Source of the DNA: Alistipes sp.
GTDB lineage: Bacteria > Bacteroidota > Bacteroidia > Bacteroidales > Rikenellaceae
Reading direction: 5' to 3'
Assembly: GCA_017437045.1 (NCBI GenBank)
Contig: JAFSBY010000002.1
Span: 98,112-162,111 of the forward strand
Length of the DNA stretch: 64,000 nt
Shown here piece after piece: positions 46,524-55,285 of this stretch (its first letter is position 1; every line of letters begins with the position of its first letter). The notes beneath the pieces were generated by a model, which saw only the letters and a program-made list of their open reading frames with translations, was not told the DNA's origin and made no database searches. The position numbers and the translations under genes were made by a program.

Positions 46524-46570
46524 AGAAACGCGAGGTGAGTTTTTGCTCACGATCGCGTTTCTTGTTTTTG
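46524..46570 (+). terminator. Terminator of the nqr operon
   Basis: AGAAACGCGA pairs with TCGCGTTTCT, with an inner GTGAG/CTCAC pairing around a TTTTTG loop, then a T-rich tail. Confidence 0.75.
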
Positions 46571-46596
46571 TGTGTAGGGGGAGGGATTTAGAATTT

Positions 46597-46631
46597 TTGT
46601 AACGCTTGTAACGCTTGTAACGTTGTAACGC
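46597..46631. repeat. Tandem 9-base repeat array (TTGTAACGY), copy 1
   Basis: Four head-to-tail copies: TTGTAACGC twice, TTGTAACG, TTGTAACGC. Intergenic, between convergent nqrF and the pectinesterase gene. The same unit recurs at 51628-51681 and 56324-56366. Confidence 0.85.
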
Positions 46632-46663
46632 ACGTCACATAGGGGAGGTGTGACGTGCGTTAC
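46625..46663. repeat. 15-bp perfect inverted repeat
   Basis: GTAACGCACGTCACA and its exact reverse complement around a nine-base G-rich loop. The left arm begins in the last repeat unit of array 1. Lies between convergent operons but has no T run, so it is not a standard terminator. Confidence 0.75.
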
Positions 46664-46689
46664 TTGTCTTGCAGGGGCTTACGACTGCG

Positions 46690-48048
46690 TTATAGTTCGA
46701 TCTTCGGATCGGGCAGCCAGTCGCTCTTGTATTTGTTGGGGTTCGTTTGGGCTGCAAAGATCTGCTCAAGGGTGTAGGTTGCTGCCTCCTCGGCGGTGAG
46801 CTGACGACCTCCCATTTCGCGCTTCGCTAAGCGATCTTCGGCCGCTCCGGCACCCGTACATTGATACTCGGCAAAGAGGGCTGCATCGACCCCTTCGCTC
46901 ATGCGTCGCCATGCTGCTGCATGGAGCAGTGCAGGCTCCTCACAGCGAATAAACACCACACGGGCGTTCTGTTTCCACGGACGGCCCAGGTAGAAGGTCG
47001 AGAAGGCGCGACCATTGAAGTCGTTGCCCTCGATGTGGGTGATGCGGCAGTCGATGAAGGTGAAGCCATAGAGGCTGTTCGTGTGGTCGGCGGCGGCCGT
47101 TAGGACGCTGTCGTGACGATTGCAGTGCAGTTGGCAGTTTTGGCAGAGCAGCACGGCATCGCCAAAGATGAAATCAACGTTGCCCTCGATGTAGCAATCC
47201 TTGCAATAGACACGGGCGGCATTCTTCACATAGAAGGTGTCCTGATAGCCCACCAAACGACAATTGTAGAAGACTGCACGGTCGTTGTAGACACCTACGG
47301 CAACCGCTTGGTCGTTCTGACCCGAGCCCGCGAGGTTCTTGTGCGGATTGGAGAAGGTGAGGTTTACGGCCATGAAATCGGTGCTGTTGATCGTAAAGCC
47401 GGCACTATTCTGGGTGCCTAACTCTCCACCTCCTTCGAGGGGTTTGCCCGCATAGTCGTCGTAGGTGATCACGGTCGTTTCGGCCTGCTCGCCAATGAGG
47501 GTTACGAAGGGACGATTGACGGCTATTTTCTCGTAATATTCGCCCGCTTTAATGAAAATGGTCTTGCGGGTCGTGCCGTTCGAGGGAAGCGAATTGATGG
47601 CCTCCTGAACGGTCGTAAAGTGGCCCGAGCCATCTTTGGCGACAACGATGTCGGCTTTGGCAGCAGGGCCATCGGGACGCTTTAGGCGGATCGTCACGCT
47701 ATGGGTGGAGGTGCGATTCTCAGCACTCACGACAGCCAATGAAAGGCTCAGATTGCCCTCGGGCTGCGACGCGGGGAAGGTGTAGGCATAGCTGAAAGGA
47801 ATGGTGTTCACCGCAGGGATGATCTGCTCGCCGACCTTGAGCTGTACGGCCTTAACCGTGGTGTTCTCGATGGTCGCCTCACCGCGAATGGTGAGTGGCT
47901 CGTCGGGATCGACCTCGGCATTGTTGGTCGGTGCAACGATTTGGCAGGTGATGGTGCCCGGCTCAATGGTAGGTTCGACGGGAGCCGTCTCGTCGCTACT
48001 GCAGGCGGCAAAGCTCATGCCCAGCAGCAGAAAGAGTAGTCGTTTCAT
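46690..48048 (-). CDS. Pectinesterase lipoprotein
   Basis: 452 residues. Lipoprotein signal ending SFAACSSDE, whose acidic residues suggest surface export. Residues 30-125 form an Ig-like domain; the rest is a right-handed beta-helix of carbohydrate esterase family 8 with the catalytic residues visible: GQNDQAVAV (Gln), GYQDTFYV (Asp), GNVDFIFGDA (Asp), YLGRPW (Arg, Trp). It removes methyl esters from homogalacturonan. Last of an araC-dehydrogenase-pectinesterase operon divergent from the rhamnose genes, so pectin breakdown and rhamnose use appear linked. Confidence 0.92.
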   Translation of the reverse strand: MKRLLFLLLGMSFAACSSDETAPVEPTIEPGTITCQIVAPTNNAEVDPDEPLTIRGEATIENTTVKAVQLKVGEQIIPAVNTIPFSYAYTFPASQPEGNLSLSLAVVSAENRTSTHSVTIRLKRPDGPAAKADIVVAKDGSGHFTTVQEAINSLPSNGTTRKTIFIKAGEYYEKIAVNRPFVTLIGEQAETTVITYDDYAGKPLEGGGELGTQNSAGFTINSTDFMAVNLTFSNPHKNLAGSGQNDQAVAVGVYNDRAVFYNCRLVGYQDTFYVKNAARVYCKDCYIEGNVDFIFGDAVLLCQNCQLHCNRHDSVLTAAADHTNSLYGFTFIDCRITHIEGNDFNGRAFSTFYLGRPWKQNARVVFIRCEEPALLHAAAWRRMSEGVDAALFAEYQCTGAGAAEDRLAKREMGGRQLTAEEAATYTLEQIFAAQTNPNKYKSDWLPDPKIEL

Positions 48049-48060
48049 GAGTATGAAGTT

Positions 48061-48999
48061 TTAGAGGATCGTGCGGATGTTGTCGGCAATGGCGGCAATG
48101 AGTCGCGTGCGGGCTTCGCACGAGGCCCAAGCCGTGTGAGGCGTGAGCGAGAGACGCTCCGGGTGGCGGCAGGTCAGCAGCGGCGAGGTGGCCGGCAAGG
48201 GTTCGGTGGCGTAGACGTCCAATCCGGCACCGGCAATGCGCTCCTCGTCGAGGGCACGTGCCAACGCCTCCTCATCGACAATGCCACCCCGTCCGGCATT
48301 GAGCAGCAGGGCCGTAGGTCGCATGCGGCAGAGCTCGTCGTAGCCCAAAAGTCCCTTCGTGCGCTCGTTGAGCGGGGCGTGGATCGAGATCACATCACAC
48401 GAGGTCAGCAGCCCATCGAGCGTGAGGGCCTCGTAGCGGTCGCTATGCGCCTTGCCTGAGGTGGGGTAGTAGACCACCTCCATGCCGAAGGCCTCGGCGA
48501 TGGTGGCTACGCGCCGGCCGATGGCACCCAGCCCAATGATGCCCATGCGCTTGCCGTGCAATTCATGCCACGAAGCACCCATCCAGGTGAAGAGCCCGCT
48601 GTGGCTGTAGTGACCCTCTTTGATGTAGTGGTCGAAGGCCGGAGCATGACCCGCTAAGGTGAGCAGGTGCATGAAGGTGCTCTGCACGACACTCTCGGTC
48701 GAGTAGCCTGCGACATTGCGGACCGGAATGGCTCGCTCGGCGGCATAATCGAGGTCGATGTTGTTCGTGCCGGTGGCGGCAACGCAGATCAGGCGCAGGT
48801 GGGGCGCAGCGTCGATTTCGCGGCGTCCGATGAGGACCTTGTTGGTGATGATCACCTGGGCCGAAGCGATCCGCTCGTTCACCTCGTCAGCCGAGGTGGT
48901 GTCGTAGCAGACAAGCTGACCGAGCTCCTCGATCGGCGAGAGGGAGCTGTCGCCCACCGTAGCGCGATCCAAAAAGACGATTTGCAATGGCTTATTCAT
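48061..48999 (-). CDS. D-2-hydroxyacid dehydrogenase
   Basis: 312 residues from ATG 48999, overlapping the araC stop by eight bases; the longer frame runs further into that gene. D-isomer-specific 2-hydroxyacid dehydrogenase fold with NAD-binding GLGAIGR (about 152-158) and catalytic Arg in NAGRGGIVDE, Glu in the ATEPLP region and His in LTPHTAW. Hydroxypyruvate/glycerate or lactate would be usual substrates; none is shown. Co-transcription with the rhamnose-type regulator suggests a link to lactaldehyde or uronate carbon, an inference. Confidence 0.88.
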   Translation of the reverse strand: MNKPLQIVFLDRATVGDSSLSPIEELGQLVCYDTTSADEVNERIASAQVIITNKVLIGRREIDAAPHLRLICVAATGTNNIDLDYAAERAIPVRNVAGYSTESVVQSTFMHLLTLAGHAPAFDHYIKEGHYSHSGLFTWMGASWHELHGKRMGIIGLGAIGRRVATIAEAFGMEVVYYPTSGKAHSDRYEALTLDGLLTSCDVISIHAPLNERTKGLLGYDELCRMRPTALLLNAGRGGIVDEEALARALDEERIAGAGLDVYATEPLPATSPLLTCRHPERLSLTPHTAWASCEARTRLIAAIADNIRTIL

Positions 49000-49921
49000 A
49001 GGTTTCCTCCTCCGGACTGGGCATACGACCCGATTTGTGCAGAATGCCATTCTTGGCACGGAACTCCGAGGCGGTGATCTTCATGTGCTGTTTGAAGAAG
49101 CAGCAGAAGCGGCTGACCGACTCAAAACCGGTCTCGTAGGCGATCTCGGAGATATTCTTCGACGAGGTGGTGAGCAACTCCTTGGCCAGGTTGAGCTTGA
49201 GCTGCTGCTGATAGGCTGACATCGAAACGCCGGTGACTGTCTTGAAAAGGCTGCGCAGGAGCGAATAACTCATGCTCAATTTGGCAGCGATGTCCGCCGG
49301 CGAGAGGTGGGTCGAGATATGCTCGCGCAGGAGCATCTGTGCCTGATTGATCTTGTCGGTGTTCTTATTGCCACGATTCGTGTAGTTGATCTGTTCGTAG
49401 TAGACGCGTCCGAGCAGGTATGAAATGACGCCAGCAATGACCTGCTGGGTGCCGCGAATGTCATCCTTCGAGTAGGAGATGATGCGGTGGTAGAGGTCGA
49501 TGATCGACTCCCGGACACCGACCTTCAAGATCGGATTTTCGCGTCGGAAGAAGTTGCGGATGGTCTGATCGACCTGCCAGCCGCGAAAACCGACCCAGGT
49601 CTCCTTCCAGCCCGTCTCGGGGTTGGGGTAGTAGAGGTGTCTTTCACCGGGGAAGAGCATGAGGATCGTGCCCGCCTCGACGCGGCACATCTCGCACGAC
49701 GAGGATTGGAAGAATCCTTCGCCCTCGGTGATATAGATGAGCTGATATTCGTCTAAAATGCGACCGTTGTTTGTGAAATTGTAGTCTGTGGGGTGGATCG
49801 CCACCGGATAGGGTGCATGGGGCTTTACATTTTGAAAACCCACTGTGGTGCACACTAAACCCCATTTTTCGTCGATTGCGCTGGCTGTGGGGTACTTCAG
49901 GAAGTGGTTCTCTTGCAACAT
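48992..49921 (-). CDS. rhaR: AraC-family regulator of rhamnose operon (RhaR-like)
   Basis: 309 residues. The N-terminal 160 residues form an AraC-type cupin sensing domain (EGEGFFQSSS, GTILMLFPGERHLYYPN) and the C-terminal 100 residues the double helix-turn-helix (HLSPADIAAKLSMSYSLLRSLFKTVTGVSMSAYQQQLKLNLAKELL, ISEIAYETGFESVSRFCCFFKQ). It is divergent from rhaB across 269 bases, so it is the likely rhamnose-responsive activator, as RhaR is in B. thetaiotaomicron. Start of the operon that also encodes a dehydrogenase and a pectinesterase. Confidence 0.88.
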   Translation of the reverse strand: MLQENHFLKYPTASAIDEKWGLVCTTVGFQNVKPHAPYPVAIHPTDYNFTNNGRILDEYQLIYITEGEGFFQSSSCEMCRVEAGTILMLFPGERHLYYPNPETGWKETWVGFRGWQVDQTIRNFFRRENPILKVGVRESIIDLYHRIISYSKDDIRGTQQVIAGVISYLLGRVYYEQINYTNRGNKNTDKINQAQMLLREHISTHLSPADIAAKLSMSYSLLRSLFKTVTGVSMSAYQQQLKLNLAKELLTTSSKNISEIAYETGFESVSRFCCFFKQHMKITASEFRAKNGILHKSGRMPSPEEETYE

Positions 49922-49951
49922 AAATTGCTAATTTTGCTATGGTTGGTTAGA

Positions 49952-49959
49952 CAAAAATA
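49952..49959 (-). promoter_or_regulatory. -7 box of the rhaR operon
   Basis: Minus strand TATTTTTG, 30 bases before the start at 49921. Confidence 0.5.
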
Positions 49960-50035
49960 GTAAAAAAATGATTAAAACGACACTTTTCTTTTAATTTGTT
50001 GCAAAAAAAGTTTAATATGGCCAAAATAGCATTAT

Positions 50036-50092
50036 TCGGAATTGTTTTAGCAATTTCGATAAGCCGAAATTCGCTACTTATTTTTAATTTTG
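50036..50092 (+). promoter_or_regulatory. rhaB operon promoter and candidate activator site
   Basis: TAATTTTG at 50085-50092 is a consensus -7 box, giving a leader of about 90 bases. Just upstream, AATTTCG-ATAAGC-CGAAATT (50052-50071) is a 7-6-7 inverted repeat, with a related TTCGGAATTG half at 50036-50045. It sits where an AraC-type activator would contact RNA polymerase. Confidence 0.5.
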
Positions 50093-50190
50093 TTTGAATA
50101 AAGGTGTATTGTCGGCTGCTGCGGGCGAATCGTCGTCGGGCAGAGGTCGGGAGTGCGCCAAACAGCCTAACTAAACTTTAAGAGAATCGT

Positions 50191-51615
50191 ATGTCTGCGC
50201 AATCTTTCTTGGCGGTTGACCTGGGTGCTACGAGCGGTCGCGTCATCCTTGCCACGTTGGACGATGGACAGCTCCAGCTGGAGGTGTTGCACCGTTTCCC
50301 CAATCGGCTCATCGAGGTGGGCGGTAACTATTATTGGAACATCTATGCCCTCTATGAGGATATTTTGCAGGGCTTGACCGAGGCCGGCAAACGGAATATC
50401 GAGATTCGCTCGATCGGTATTGATACGTGGGGTGTCGATTTTGCCTTCGTAGCCGAAGACGGTACCCTTTGCTCGCTGCCGCGTGCCTACCGCGATCCCT
50501 ACACGAATGGCGCGCCGGAGGCCTATTTTGAGCATATCTCGCGCCGCGAGGTCTATGAGCGTACGGGTATTCAGATCATGAATTTCAACTCGCTCTTCCA
50601 ACTCTATGCCCAGCACAAGGAGCAATCCTCGGCCCTCAAACATGCCGACAAACTGCTCTTTATGCCCGATGCACTCTCCTATCTGCTCACGGGCAAGAAG
50701 GTCTGCGAATACACGATCCTCTCGACCTCGCAATTTATGAATCCGCGCACGAAGCAGGTCGATGCCGAACTGCTGGCCGTAGCCGGTGTGAAACCGGAGC
50801 TGATCCCCGAGGTGGTCATGCCCGGTACGGAGGTGGGTCGTCTGACCCCTTCGTTGGCCAAAGCAACGGGGTTGGGTGAGATTCCCGTCGTGGCTGTGGC
50901 CGGTCACGATACGGGGTCGGCCGTGGCGGCTGTGCCGGCCGAGGGTGAGGGCTTTGCCTACCTCTCGTCGGGTACGTGGTCGCTCATGGGCGTGGAGCTG
51001 CGCGAGCCGGAGATCACCGAGGAGTCGTTTGCGATGAACTTCACGAACGAGGGAGGTGTGGATGGTACGACCCGCTTCCTGAAGAACATCACCGGTATGT
51101 GGCTCTTGGAGCAGTGCCGCGTAGCGTGGAAGAAGGAGGGTAAGGAGTACTCCTATCCCGAGATCATGCAGATGGTGCAACAGACCCGTCCGTCGGTCGA
51201 TCTGATCGATCCCGATGCACGCGAATTTGCCGCACCGACCGATATGCCGCAGGCCATTCGTCTCTATTGCGAGTCGCGCGCCATGGCGGTGCCCGAGGAT
51301 GATGCAACGCTGATCCGTCTGATCTTCGATTCGCTGGCTGCTAAGTATGCCGAGGTGCTCAACAAACTGCGTGGGGTAGCCCCCTTCGAGATCAAGACGC
51401 TCCACGTCATTGGTGGCGGTGCGCAGAATGAGCTGCTGAACCAGATGACGGCTGATGCGTGTGGTATTCCGGTCGTGGCTGGTCCGTCGGAGGCTACGGC
51501 ACTGGGCAATGTGATGGTGCAGGCCCGTGCCGCAGGGTTGGTCGGATCGCTGGCCGAGATGCGCAGCTACATCCTCCGCTCGATCGAAACCAAACGCTTC
51601 GAGCCGCGCAAGTAG
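50191..51615 (+). CDS. rhaB: L-rhamnulokinase
   Basis: 474 residues of the FGGY sugar-kinase family with the N-terminal phosphate loop DLGATSGRVILATLD, IGIDTWGVDFAF and, in the C-terminal half, the ATP-binding GGGAQNELLNQMTAD. The identity as rhamnulokinase rests on close similarity in these blocks and on rhaA and rhaD in the same operon. It makes rhamnulose-1-phosphate. Confidence 0.95.
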   Translation: MSAQSFLAVDLGATSGRVILATLDDGQLQLEVLHRFPNRLIEVGGNYYWNIYALYEDILQGLTEAGKRNIEIRSIGIDTWGVDFAFVAEDGTLCSLPRAYRDPYTNGAPEAYFEHISRREVYERTGIQIMNFNSLFQLYAQHKEQSSALKHADKLLFMPDALSYLLTGKKVCEYTILSTSQFMNPRTKQVDAELLAVAGVKPELIPEVVMPGTEVGRLTPSLAKATGLGEIPVVAVAGHDTGSAVAAVPAEGEGFAYLSSGTWSLMGVELREPEITEESFAMNFTNEGGVDGTTRFLKNITGMWLLEQCRVAWKKEGKEYSYPEIMQMVQQTRPSVDLIDPDAREFAAPTDMPQAIRLYCESRAMAVPEDDATLIRLIFDSLAAKYAEVLNKLRGVAPFEIKTLHVIGGGAQNELLNQMTADACGIPVVAGPSEATALGNVMVQARAAGLVGSLAEMRSYILRSIETKRFEPRK

Positions 51616-51627
51616 TCCTCGGCGAAA

Positions 51628-51681
51628 CCGTAACGCTGTAACGGAAGCTAACGTTTGTAACGCTTGTAACGTTTGTAACGG
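51628..51681. repeat. Tandem 9-base repeat array (TTGTAACGY), copy 2
   Basis: Between rhaB and rhaA. Six units; the last three are exact (TTGTAACGC, TTGTAACGT, TTGTAACGG) and the first three diverged (CCGTAACGC, TGTAACGG, CTAACGT). It lies inside the operon, so it would be transcribed. Confidence 0.85.
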
Positions 51682-51746
51682 AGGCGTAGCCCCAATAAAC
51701 CGAAAACAACACAGAAAAACCAAAACTTTATAAAACTACACACAAG

Positions 51747-53000
51747 ATGAAAACAGAATTGATTCAGAAGGCGTATGAGATCGCCAAGGAGCGTTATGCT
51801 GCGATCGGCATTGATACGGATGCCGTACTCGAGCAGTTGCAGAAGATTCAGCTCTCGCTGCATTGCTGGCAGGCTGACGATGTAGTAGGCTTTGAGCCGA
51901 AGGCCGGTTCGTTGTCGGGTGGTATCCAGACGACGGGTAACTATCCGGGTCGTGCCCGTAATATCGACGAGTTGCGCCAGGATGTGTTGAAGGCTGCCTC
52001 GCTCATTCCGGGTAAGCACCGTCTGAACCTGCACGAGATCTATGGCGACTTCGGAGAGAAGTTCGTCGATCGTAACGAGGTGGAGCCTTGCCACTTCCAG
52101 AGCTGGATCGACTGGGCAAAGGCCAACGACATGAAGCTCGACTTCAACTCAACCTCCTTCTCGCACCCCAAATCGGGCGATCTGTCGCTCTCGAACCCCG
52201 ATCCCGAGATCCGCAACTTCTGGATCGAGCACACGAAGCGTTGCCGCGCCGTGGCTGAGGAGATGGGTAAGGCACAGGGCGACCCCTGTATCATGAACGT
52301 ATGGGTACACGACGGTTCGAAGGACTTGACCGTGAACCGCATGCTCTACCGCGAGCTGCTGAAGGATTCGCTCGATCAGATCTTCGCTACGGAGTATAAG
52401 AATATGAAGGACTGCATCGAGTCGAAGGTCTTCGGTATCGGTCTGGAGAGCTACACCGTAGGCTCGAACGACTTCTACATCGGCTATGGTGCTTCGCGCG
52501 GCAAGATGGTCACGCTCGACACGGGTCACTTCCACCCGACGGAGAGCATTGCCGACAAGATTTCGTCGCTGCTGCTCTACACGCCCGAGGTGATGCTGCA
52601 TGTATCGCGCCCCGTACGCTGGGATTCGGACCACGTAACGATCATCAACGACGAGACGCTCGAGCTCTGCAAGGAGATCACGCGCTGCGGTGCGCTGGAC
52701 AAGGTGCACATCGGTCTGGACTACTTCGACGCCTCGATCAACCGCATCGGTGCCTATGTGATCGGTTCGCGCGCTACGCAGAAGTGTATGCTGCAGGCCC
52801 TGCTGGAGCCGATCGCAACGCTGCGTGAGTATGAGCTCTCGGGTAAGGGCTTCGAGCGTCTGGCCCTCTTGGAGGAGTGCAAGTCGCTGCCCTGGACCGC
52901 CGTATGGGATATGTTCTGCTTGAAGAACAACGTACCGGTGGGTGAGGAGTTCATCCTCGATGTACAGAAGTACGAGCAGGAGGTGACCTCGAAGCGATAG
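51747..53000 (+). CDS. rhaA: L-rhamnose isomerase
   Basis: 417 residues, standard length. Diagnostic blocks include LHCWQADDVVGFE, GGIQTTGNYPGRARN, the metal-site stretch LNLHEIYGDFGEKFVDRNE and DTGHFHPTESIADK. It converts L-rhamnose to L-rhamnulose with Mn2+. 130 bases follow rhaB, containing a repeat array. Confidence 0.97.
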   Translation: MKTELIQKAYEIAKERYAAIGIDTDAVLEQLQKIQLSLHCWQADDVVGFEPKAGSLSGGIQTTGNYPGRARNIDELRQDVLKAASLIPGKHRLNLHEIYGDFGEKFVDRNEVEPCHFQSWIDWAKANDMKLDFNSTSFSHPKSGDLSLSNPDPEIRNFWIEHTKRCRAVAEEMGKAQGDPCIMNVWVHDGSKDLTVNRMLYRELLKDSLDQIFATEYKNMKDCIESKVFGIGLESYTVGSNDFYIGYGASRGKMVTLDTGHFHPTESIADKISSLLLYTPEVMLHVSRPVRWDSDHVTIINDETLELCKEITRCGALDKVHIGLDYFDASINRIGAYVIGSRATQKCMLQALLEPIATLREYELSGKGFERLALLEECKSLPWTAVWDMFCLKNNVPVGEEFILDVQKYEQEVTSKR

Positions 53001-53053
53001 TGCGCACGGTCACCCCAAACACAGTGTAGAAACCTTAAAACGAAGAGAAAACT

Positions 53054-54208
53054 ATGTATCGTATCGTATTGAACGAAACCTCCTACTACGGAGCAGGTTG
53101 CCGCTCGGTCGTGGCCGATGAGATCAAGAAGCGCGGCTTTCAGAAGGTGATGCTCATCACCGATAAGGATCTGGTGAAATTTGGCGTCGCTGCCAAGGTC
53201 GAGGAGGTCTTGAAGGGGGCAGAGATTCCCTATGAGATCTTCTCGGACATCAAACCCAACCCGACGATCAAGAATGTGCTCGACGCGCTGGCTGCTTTCC
53301 AGGCTTCGGGTGCTGACTGCATCGTAGCCCTCGGTGGCGGCTCGTCGATCGACACGGCCAAGGCGGTGGGTATCATCCACAACAACCCCGAGTTTAAGGA
53401 TGTGCGCTCGCTGGAGGGTGTAGCCCCGACGAAGAATCGCGCGGTGCCGACCTTCGCCCTGCCGACGACGGCCGGTACGGCTGCCGAGGTCACGATCAAC
53501 TATGTGATCACCGACGAGGAGAACAAGAAGAAGATGGTCTGCGTAGACCCGAACGACATCCCGATGTGCGCGGTGATCGACTGCGAACTGATGATGTCGA
53601 TGCCCAAGGGGCTGACCGCTGCAACGGGTATGGATGCCCTGACGCACGCCATCGAGAGCTACATCACCCCCGGTGCATGGACCATGAGCGATATGTTCGA
53701 GGCCAAGGCCATCGAACTGATCCATGAGCACCTCTACAACGCCGTGCAGAACGGTCAGGATGTCGTAGCCCGCGAGGGTATGGCCGAGGCGCAGTACATT
53801 GCCGGTATGGGCTTCTCGAATGTCGGTCTGGGTATCGTCCACTCGATGGCTCACCCGCTGGGAGCCTTCTACGACACGCCGCACGGTGTGGCGAACGCCC
53901 TGCTGCTGCCCTATGTCATGGAGTACAATGCCGATTCGCCGGCTCGCGCGAAGTATCTGGGCATTGCCAAGGCGATGGGTGTCAATACGGAGGGTATGTC
54001 GGTCGATGAGGGTGTGAAGGCTGCTATCGAGGCGGTCAAGGCACTCTCGATCAGCATCAACATCCCGCAACGCTTGTCGGAGATCGGTGTCAAGAAGGAG
54101 GACCTGCACGATCTGGCGGTAGCCGCCTTCAACGATGTCTGCACGGGCGGCAATCCGCGTCCGACGTCGGTCGAGGAGATCGAGGCAATCTACAACACGG
54201 CATTCTAA
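53054..54208 (+). CDS. fucO: Lactaldehyde reductase (iron-containing alcohol dehydrogenase)
   Basis: 384 residues of the group III alcohol dehydrogenases. NAD-binding VALGGGSSIDTAKA near residue 94 and the iron site TGMDALTHAIESY, with metal His in GIVHSMAHPLG and DTPHGVANALLLP, are present. It reduces L-lactaldehyde from the RhaD reaction to 1,2-propanediol, regenerating NAD+. Called rhaO in Bacteroides. Here it sits between the isomerase and the transporter. Confidence 0.94.
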   Translation: MYRIVLNETSYYGAGCRSVVADEIKKRGFQKVMLITDKDLVKFGVAAKVEEVLKGAEIPYEIFSDIKPNPTIKNVLDALAAFQASGADCIVALGGGSSIDTAKAVGIIHNNPEFKDVRSLEGVAPTKNRAVPTFALPTTAGTAAEVTINYVITDEENKKKMVCVDPNDIPMCAVIDCELMMSMPKGLTAATGMDALTHAIESYITPGAWTMSDMFEAKAIELIHEHLYNAVQNGQDVVAREGMAEAQYIAGMGFSNVGLGIVHSMAHPLGAFYDTPHGVANALLLPYVMEYNADSPARAKYLGIAKAMGVNTEGMSVDEGVKAAIEAVKALSISINIPQRLSEIGVKKEDLHDLAVAAFNDVCTGGNPRPTSVEEIEAIYNTAF

Positions 54209-54222
54209 AGACTCGATAGGGT

Positions 54223-55260
54223 ATGGAGATTCTGATCGGTCTTCTGATCATCGCCGTAGGTAGCTTCTGTCAATCAAGCTCCTATGTGCCCATCAAGATG
54301 GTGCGCGAGTGGTCTTGGGAGAGCTTTTGGCTCACCCAGGGCCTCTTTGCCTGGCTCGTATTCCCCTTCCTGGGTGCGCTGCTGGCAGTGCCCGAGGGGC
54401 ATTCGCTTGGCGAACTGCTGACGGCCGAGAATAGCTTTGCCATCGGCATGACGGTGCTCTTTGGTGCGCTGTGGGGCGTCGGAGGTCTGACCTTCGGCCT
54501 CTCGATGCGCTACCTCGGTGTAGCCCTCGGGCAGTCGATCTCGCTCGGTACGTGTGCCGGTCTGGGTACGATCCTCGGACCGGTGATGCTCCATCTGGTT
54601 GCCCCCGAGGCGGGTCATTTGGAGAAGCTGACCCTGTCGGTGCTCATGGGTGTGGTCGCCACGCTCATCGGTATTGCCATCATCGGTGTGGCCGGAGGCA
54701 TGAAGGCTGCGGCACTCTCCGAGGAGGAGAAGCAGCAGGCTGTCAAGGACTTCAACTTCCCGAAGGGCATCTTGATCGCCCTCTTGGCCGGTGTGATGAG
54801 CGGCTGCTTCAACGTCGGTCTGGAGTTCGGTAAGGAGCTGAATTTCGGTGAGCTGACCGATCCGATGTATGCCACGCTGCCCGCTACGCTGCTGGTCACG
54901 CTCGGTGGTTTTGCGACCAATGCCGCCTACTGCCTCTTCCAAAATGCCAAGAATCGCACCTGGAGCGACTATGGCAAGGTGCGGCTGTGGGTGAACAACC
55001 TCTTCTTCTGCGCCTTGGCCGGTGGCCTGTGGTACTCGCAGTTCTTCGGCTTGAGCCTCGGCAAGGGCTTCTTGACCTCCTCGCCCCAGCTGATGACCTT
55101 CTCCTTCTGCATCCTGATGGCCCTCAACGTCACCTTTTCGAACCTCTGGGGCATCCTGCTCAAAGAGTGGAAGGGCTGCTCGAAGCGCACCATCGCGGTG
55201 CTGGTGGTGGGTATTGTGGTCCTGATTTTCTCGACCTTTGTACCCGAACTATTAAAATAA
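54223..55260 (+). CDS. rhaT: L-rhamnose:H+ symporter
   Basis: 345 residues with ten membrane helices, RhaT family: N-terminal GLLIIAVGSFCQSSSYVPIK, GALWGVGGLTFGLSMRYLGV with GQSISLGTCAG, and SGCFNVGLEFG. It imports L-rhamnose. A distinct family from the permease near the left edge, although both are DMT-superfamily. Confidence 0.95.
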   Translation: MEILIGLLIIAVGSFCQSSSYVPIKMVREWSWESFWLTQGLFAWLVFPFLGALLAVPEGHSLGELLTAENSFAIGMTVLFGALWGVGGLTFGLSMRYLGVALGQSISLGTCAGLGTILGPVMLHLVAPEAGHLEKLTLSVLMGVVATLIGIAIIGVAGGMKAAALSEEEKQQAVKDFNFPKGILIALLAGVMSGCFNVGLEFGKELNFGELTDPMYATLPATLLVTLGGFATNAAYCLFQNAKNRTWSDYGKVRLWVNNLFFCALAGGLWYSQFFGLSLGKGFLTSSPQLMTFSFCILMALNVTFSNLWGILLKEWKGCSKRTIAVLVVGIVVLIFSTFVPELLK

Positions 55261-55285
55261 AATCTTGTAAAACATTGTATATCTT

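Noticed and set aside
44418-46550. 710-codon minus-strand open frame opposite nqrE/nqrF
   Set aside because: Shadow of highly expressed genes; low-complexity composition and no motif.
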